Below, piece by piece: positions 57,431-64,000 of a stretch of 64,000 nucleotides of DNA; positions within the stretch are counted from its first letter, which is position 1, and each line of letters starts with the position of its first letter. A program made the translations under genes and the position numbers. The DNA comes from Annulohypoxylon bovei var. microspora. Its lineage: Eukaryota > Ascomycota > Sordariomycetes > Xylariales > Hypoxylaceae. A model generated the notes under the pieces. It made no database searches, was not told the origin of the DNA, and saw only the letters and a program-made list of their open reading frames with translations. Where the stretch lies: contig MU405308.1 of assembly GCA_022836615.1 (NCBI GenBank), forward strand, positions 82,800 to 146,799. Reading direction: 5' to 3'.

Positions 57431-59774
57431 GAAGAATTTTTCGAAATAAAGAATTAAATAATAATTTTTTTTTTAATTAAAGTGAATATAAGTATATTTT
57501 ATTAGGTTAATTTATGTGTTTAAAATTTACAAAAATACCACGGCGGCTTATTTAATATAACGTTATAATAAGTTAAATATGTTGGAATTTTATTTATATT
57601 TTATATATTATTAATATATATTAATAAAGTATTACGTTTATTATAAATGTAATTATTTTTTTGAAATGGATTTTTATTGATTTTATTTTTAATATATTAA
57701 ATGAAAATAAGTTTTTGAATATTATAATTATTATATAAAAAAAGAAATGGTTTTTTTCGTTGCGGAAGTTTAAACGTATAAAGTAAAATAATTCGCTGGG
57801 ATTAATTAAGAAAAGGTAATAATCGGTGTTTATTAAAGAAAAATTATTTTCGCTTAATAATATAAATTTAATTATAATAAAAAGATAATTTATTATTTCG
57901 TTAAAAGTTAAAAAGTTAAATTTAATTGCGGAAAATATTATGATTAAATTTTTAATAAAGTTAAATTTATAAACGCTTAAATTATTAAATACGGAAAAAG
58001 GTTTTATAAATAATACACTTTTATTTATTAACATTGTTAAAGTTTTAATTATTATTTTACAAGCCGTTAATAATAATTGGTTCAATGTGTTAAATAATTT
58101 ATTTAATTTATTAAATAATTTATTTTTTATATTTTTTATCGTTAATTATTCTTTATTAAATAATAAATTAACGAAAAAACGGAAAGCTGCTTAATTAATA
58201 ATTAACGCGACTTATCTAAGTAATGTAAACGGTTTTATAACTTAACATTAAGCATAAATTCTTAAGATAATTAATAAAATAATTCTTAAGGAATCTCATA
58301 ATAAATTTAAAAAGAAATTAAAAGATTTTAAAGTTTTAAATTTCGAAAAAACCTTTTAATTATATAAATAACACTTATTAATGGTTAAGGTTTTTTAAGC
58401 TTAATTATTATAAAAAACTCGCATATAAAAAGTAAATAAATAAATAACATTATTTTATTATTTGGTTTTAAGAAATGGTAATTTACGTTTCATTAATTAA
58501 CGAACGATTATATAATATAATTAAGAATTTCTTATTTACATATTATTATTTTTATTAATTAATCATTTTATACTTTTAAAACTTAAAGTTATATATATAA
58601 GTTTATTTATTTATTTAATAAATCGATTAAATCGTTACGTTTTAAATTAAATAAATAAAAAATAATTTATTAACCTTTTAAATTTAATAATTAAGTTAAA
58701 AAGGGTTATTAAAAAGTAATAATAAAGTTTATAATAAAGTTTTAAATTTATTTTTTTAATTAATGTAAAAAAAGAATATATTTATTTTATTAATAATAAA
58801 AGGGTTTTATTAATTAAAGGGTGCTTTATGACTTTATATAACTTTATATAATTTATATTATATAAAGTTACGTTTACTTAAAATTAAAAGCTGGTAATTT
58901 ATACGTTTATATAATTATAAAATATTGTAATATATTATATAATATTATACGTAATGTAATATAATTTATTGCTTTTATATTTAAATATAATTTATATAAA
59001 AAATTAAAGTATTAATGGACCATTTTAATTTAATTGATTTAACTTACGTTTCGCTTATATATATTAAAAGGTATAATAAAATTACTTTACTTAATATTTT
59101 TTAAATGTATTTAATTTTTAATATAATATTTTATTTATTTAATAATTTTTTAAAGATGTAACTTAGCTTATTTAAAAGTGTTTTACGAGATTTATTTAAA
59201 TATGTAATTATAAAAAATTTAATGAGATAATGAAAAAATAGAAATGAGAGAAAAGGGAGGGTATATAAATAGGTGTAAAAGCGGGCGGAATTTTTTTAAA
59301 AGTGAATTAACGACGTGTGCGGGGTAGGCGTTAAGAATATATGTGTTTTTATAAGGATTTATATGTAAAGAAAAGTATTATTAATGTGCGGGACGTATAT
59401 AACGGATTAAACATTACTTAATAAGTAGGTAGGTATTAAAATGGAATATTTAATAAAGTTAACGATAATTTTATTAAATTATATTTTTTAAAAAAAAAAA
59501 AAATCAAAAAAAAAATAAATACGTTTAATATATTAAAATAATTTTAAATGGTATGTATTTATGTATTATTTAAATATTTTTTTACATTAATATTTTAAAA
59601 AATAAAAAATATTAAACTTTAATAATTAATATTCAAAAACCTAAGAATCCAAGAACCTAAGAATTTAAAAACTTAAGAACTTAATATTTAATATTTAATA
59701 TTTAAATTTAAAAATTTAATAATTAATATTTAAACTTAAAAACTTAAAAACTTAATATTTAATTATTTAAAAAC
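57431..59774. other. RIP-mutated sequence with one long minus-strand frame
   Basis: Contains a 154-codon open stretch (57621-58085, minus) beginning at TTG with no earlier ATG. It is dominated by Ile, Asn, Phe, Lys and Leu. I regard it as RIP-altered former coding sequence, because the frame is longer than its surroundings allow by chance, but I recognise no family. A less AT-rich patch at 59220-59400 includes GGGAGGGTATATAAATAGG. Confidence 0.4.
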
Positions 59775-59787
59775 TTATTTATTATTT

Positions 59788-59827
<40 letters not shown>

Positions 59828-59852
59828 CTTATTTATTTATTTATTTATTTAA
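59775..59852 (+). repeat. (TTTA)n tetranucleotide run
   Basis: About 18 copies of TTTA/ATTT with one C interruption. It is preceded at 59630-59770 by repeats of AACTTAAAAACTTAATATTT. Confidence 0.9.
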
Positions 59853-61229
59853 TTTTAATTTTTAATGGCGAAAAAAAATAATGTCATATACTTGTAATAG
59901 CTTTTGCTTTTTTATATTAACATTTCCCGTTATATTTAAGCTTAAAGCTTATAATAATTCATTAACTTTAAAACTTAATAAAATATAAACATTCATTATA
60001 ATGTTATTATATAATTTTATACCATTAAAAGCTTTAATACCCGATATAAATGTTATAAGATTTTTAATAATTTAATTATTTAATATTAATCGAAATGGTT
60101 TTAATTTAACATTTAATAATGTAATATTATTATTATATAAATATGTAATTAAATTAACGTTTTTATAATAAGTTTTTAATTAATATGTTAATAAATAAAT
60201 AATTAAATACATTTAAAACATTTATAAAGCTTAGATGTAAATTTTAAATTTATTAAAACAAGTGTTAATAATAATAATAATTCTTTCGAAATTATTAAGG
60301 TAAATGTTAATGATAATAACATTTTATTTAAAAGTAATAACATTTTTTTTAAAAATAATAATATTTATTAAAAAAATATTAATAATAAAAAGGCTTTTTA
60401 AAAATATTTATATTATTTTTAATAATGTTAATATTAATTTGTATACCTTGTAAAATAGTTAAAATTTATTAACTTTAATTAATTATAAATAAGTTTTAAC
60501 ATAATGAGAATTTTTTTAATAAATTAATTATATTTTATATCATTATTATAAAGTTTAATTAACGATTAAAATTCATAATATATAAAAACAAATGGTTAAT
60601 AATGGTTATTATTTAAATAATATAATAATGGTAAAATAAGTAATTAAAATAAATATGGTTTAAAAAAAAACGGGTTTAAAAAGTTAATTATTAAAGTAAT
60701 TTTATTACTTTTTATTTTAATAATATATTCACGTATTTAAGATGAAAAAGTCTTAGAAAAGTATATATTTATATATTTTAAAAAAAAAGAAAAAAAAGTT
60801 TTATATATTTAATAAAATCGTGCATATATACGAAGGTTAAAATATCAAGGTTTTAAACCGTGTAAATTTTTTTTTTTTACGTTATACTTTTTAAAAAAAA
60901 AGAAATAAAGAAATATTTTAAATTATAATGGTTAATTATTAAATTTTAAAGAAAAAAAAATATTATTAAGTTTTAAAAAAAAAATATAAAACTTTTATAT
61001 TTAAGTATTTATAAAAGTTTTATATATTTATATTAAAATTTTATATATATATTAAAAAAATAAATATTTAATAATATAATTCCATTAAATTAAAGTTAAT
61101 TCTTTTAATTAATTAAAATATTTATTAATATACATTAATTACATTCATTTAATTATTTTAATTATACATTATAATAACTTAAAGCATAACATAAGGTGTA
61201 ACATAAGGTTACCTTTTTAAAATTATATT

Positions 61230-62210
61230 AACATTAAAACGCAAGGCCACCCCTTTAAGTGGCATAATATTTAAAGTTTAACCAAGGGTTGATAATTCGA
61301 TTCCCCAGTTTCGCATTTTTGTTTCTTTTACCATGCGACGAAACTATTTACCACCAGTTGGGTATGTGATCGCTCAGCCCCCGCCCATCTATATAGCCAT
61401 CCCTTGAGCCTCCTTTTAAGCCTCCTGCTTAGTCACCCGTTAAACTACCCCCCCACTGAGCCTCCCGTTCAGCCACCCGTTTACTCCCCGTTGAACAACC
61501 TGTATAGCCTCCCCTTTAGCCACCTGTATACCCCCCAATAAGCCACCCGTGTAACCCCCGTTGAACCACCTGTGTAGATCCCGTTGAACCACCCCTTATA
61601 CCACCCCTTAAGCCCCCGGTTGAACCATTCCCCGACGAACCACCCGTCTTACCACCCGTCTTGCCACCCGTTCAGCCTCCCGTATAACCCCCGTTAAACC
61701 ACCCCTTGTTTAAACCTCCCGTTTAGCCACCCCCGGTTTAAACACCCGTTGAGCCACCCGTTCAACCCCCGGTCTAGCCACCCGTCTACCTAACCATCCC
61801 CCGATGAACCACCCGTTGAACCCCCGTTGAGCCTCCCTTTTAGCCACCTGTAACCACCCGTAGCCACCTCTTTAACGCCTCGGCCACCTTCTCAGATCAG
61901 GGGTCTTTTCTTACTTATATAACCTGTGTTAAAGATCAGGGTCAACTGAACTGGAAGGAGTCAATTACGTAAGCGCCTTATATAATCAATTGATCAAGGC
62001 TGCCACATCTGGTCCGTGCGCGAGAACCACCTTTTAACAAGCTTTTCGTTTCTGAAAAATTGAATCATATTAAAAAACCATTACTCGCGAACGGACCACC
62101 TCGAAACTTGAACCCTGTTGATTTGATTGGTTAAAAAGTTTAGCCTTGACCCACTATTAACAAGAAACACCCAATTAATAACAGTGGATATAACCCCCTT
62201 GGAAATAACG
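61230..62210 (+). other. GC-richer island inside the RIP block
   Basis: A stretch of about 1 kb with near-normal base composition and normal CA/TG content, between RIP-mutated flanks. The first two thirds are the 12-bp minisatellite (61375-61890). The rest (61900-62210) is non-repetitive, with no gene recognised. It shares the word GGACCACCTC with the boundary repeat at 41.8 kb. Confidence 0.8.
61375..61890 (+). repeat. C-rich minisatellite, about 40 copies of a 12-bp unit
   Basis: Consensus (C/G)AGCCACCCGTT with variants (CAGCCTCCCGTT, GAACCACCTGTG) and several 11-bp units. Read in frame, the 12-mer gives Gln/Glu-Pro-Pro-Val. Just upstream, an ATG at 61333 opens MRRNYLPPVGYVIAQPPPI, which runs into the repeat before stopping. 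Many CAG-type codons appear as TAG. The opposite strand is G-rich (GGGTGG runs). Confidence 0.85.
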
Positions 62211-64000
62211 GGATTTTTTTACCTTTAATAGCTTAAAGACTTGATTTTTAATAAATAAAAAAACTTTTAATTTAAGTGATTAATTAACTTTTAAGAAAAT
62301 AAACCATAAGTTATTATAACTTTACGTAATTAATTTTTCTTTATGTAAGCTTTATTAATTTTAAGTTATTAAATGTTATTTAATAAACTTTTATTTAAAT
62401 TTATATATCGTTACGATATATTTAATTAATCGCGGTAAAAAAATATCGTGTTAAATTAAAACTTATATAACCTTAAAATTCATTTAATTAACGAAGGTAA
62501 AAATAATTTAAAAATTTAACGTTAATTAATTAAAACTTATTAAAATTAAATTAACATTTAATAAAACGATGTAAAAACGTGGCATAAATTAAATATAAAA
62601 TACATTTATTTTTTTATTTCGGACGATATCGTTTTTAAGGAAAAAAAAAACTTCGATATAATAATTTTTTATAAAAACTTAAAATATAAAAGTAAAAGTT
62701 AATATCGCGAATTTTAAAATCATTTTTTTAATTTATTTTAATAATTAAATTAATTTTTTAATTAAATATAATTAATTTATTTATTAATTATTTAAATTAA
62801 TTTTTTTCTTTAAATTAAATCGTGTAAATTAATGTGTTTTTTTAATTAAAATAAGTTAAATAATTAATATATATTTTTTTTTAACGATTACATTTAAAAG
62901 ATACCTTTAAAGTACGTACTTTTAACCCATGAAAATATATAATAAAACTTTTATTAATTTACGGTTTTATAATTAACTTTATATTTACCGTATAATTTAA
63001 CCTTATTATTACTTTATTTACTTTACTTTAATTAATTATATAATTTTAAATACTTTTATTTTATTATTTATTAAATTTCTTTAAAATAATTAATATATTT
63101 AAATACCGTTTTTTATGTAATTAAATAATTTAAACGGGGATGCTTTTAAATTAATAATTAATGATTTTAAAGTAATTACCTCGGCGCCGCCTTTAAATAT
63201 AATTCGCCCGCTCCGGCCCCCTTAATTTCCTTAAACTTAAAAAACTTGGTCTCGAGTTTTTAACTTAACTTATTAAGCTATTTTTATAAGCCGGGCTTTA
63301 ATAATACTTTTAATAAATAAGTTAAATTACGTTACACTTATAAAAGTCCTTTTTAATAATTAAAATTAAAATCGTTACGTAATTATAAGTTTTAACGTAT
63401 TATAAAAATTACTTTATTTAAAAGTTTTTTTTATTTAAATTATTTATAAATTATTAAATATTAAAAACCATGGAAAAAAAAAACACATTAAAGCTTTTCC
63501 CGTATAATTACTTTTATTAAACTTAAATATTAATTAATTATAAACCGATTAATAAATTTATTAATTAACCATTTATGTGTTTTCTTATACACGAAGTAAT
63601 TATAATTTTATACTTTATAATATAACTTTTTTAATAAAAAACCTTATAATATAAAAAATAAATACATAATTTTTATAAATGTTTATTTTAATTTATAAAA
63701 AAAATATTTTTAATTATAAATAAATTTTTTATACGCTTATATTAAATTAGAAAATTAAAAATATATAATATAAAAAAACGTATAATAATATTTTAATAAA
63801 TATATCCATTAAAATTAAGTTTAAAAAAATTTAAATATTTAATAACGTTATTTAATATAAATGAAAATAACCGTAAATTATTAAGTAATTAAAAATTATT
63901 ATAACTTAAATTTATTATAAATAAAAATAATTTTAATATAATATTATAATATATATTATATAAATAATTATCTTTTATATTTAAATGAATATAATTTATA
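62211..64000. other. RIP-mutated sequence to the window edge
   Basis: AT-rich with no recognisable coding. A small patch at 63180-63245 (CGGCGCCGCC, GCCCGCTCCGGCCCCC) keeps high GC. No telomeric repeat is seen before the end of the window. Confidence 0.6.

Larger units (their letters stand above)
41870..64000. other. RIP-mutated AT-rich block
   Basis: Composition falls abruptly from roughly half GC to mostly A and T and stays so to the window edge, apart from the island at 61.2-62.2 kb. CA and TG dinucleotides are scarce by eye while TA is in great excess; CG is still frequent (ACG, TCG words). That is the signature of C-to-T change at CpA on both strands, as made by the RIP pathway. Recognisable ancestry is limited to the gypsy element at 43,348-49,018. 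Frames longer than 60 codons in this block contain no start/domain evidence and are not annotated as genes. Confidence 0.9.

Noticed and set aside
57621..58085. 154-codon minus-strand frame in the AT-rich block
   Set aside because: Begins at TTG, lies in RIP-mutated DNA and has Ile/Asn/Phe-skewed composition; kept only as a remark on former coding sequence.

Overview
The window looks like nuclear DNA from a filamentous ascomycete, most likely a sordariomycete. The left two thirds carry GC-rich genes with short introns (mostly 55-150 bp, GT..AG, several with a CTAAC branch site just before the acceptor). Intergenic DNA is full of TACCTA/TAGGTA motifs and minisatellites. From about 41.87 kb to the right edge the DNA becomes extremely AT-rich with the scars of repeat-induced point mutation (RIP), a defence confined to fungi. 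The exact genus cannot be read from the sequence alone.

Layout. 1.6-3.2 kb: D-amino-acid oxidase (+, 3 exons). 6.8-7.6 kb: Siw14/Oca-type phosphatase with a C-terminal membrane anchor (+). 8.4-8.8 kb: small two-membrane-segment protein (-). 10.2-11.4 kb: membrane-anchored J-domain co-chaperone with a DUF1977-type tail (+, 2 exons). 12.6-14.5 kb: mitochondrial-type PP2C phosphatase (-). 16.7-18.8 kb: C4-dicarboxylate/SLAC1-type transporter (+, 8 exons including an 8-nt micro-exon), preceded by an overlapping uORF. 19.9-23.0 kb: RTP1, an RNA polymerase II assembly/import factor (-, 3 exons). 26.1-27.0 kb: short-chain dehydrogenase with a GC-AG intron (+). 28.3-29.0 kb: relic of a histidine acid phosphatase (-). 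31.4-33.5 kb: DHA2-type major facilitator transporter (+, 5 exons).

35-41.3 kb is a decay zone. It holds two inverted, frameshifted copies of an unrecognised gene family (35.3-36.0 kb on -, 40.7-41.2 kb on +). Between and beside them lie a 470-bp element with terminal inverted repeats, a broken gene built of tandem modules (37.2-38.3 kb), and a short relic resembling a fungal RNA-dependent RNA polymerase.

41.87-64 kb is a RIP-ruined block. It contains one complete Ty3/gypsy retrotransposon (43,348-49,018, minus orientation) with 312-bp LTRs and a perfect 5-bp target duplication. It also contains an unmutated-looking C-rich island at 61.2-62.2 kb with a 12-bp minisatellite. The block could belong to a pericentromere, a subtelomere or a transposon island; the window does not decide.

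The intact genes do not form an obvious biosynthetic cluster or operon-like unit: they are mixed housekeeping genes (RTP1, J protein, PP2C, Siw14-like) and metabolic or transport genes (oxidase, dicarboxylate transporter, SDR, MFS). I found no clear new defence or killer system. The most unusual material is the inverted gene-relic pair enclosing the modular gene, and the minisatellite island inside the RIP block.
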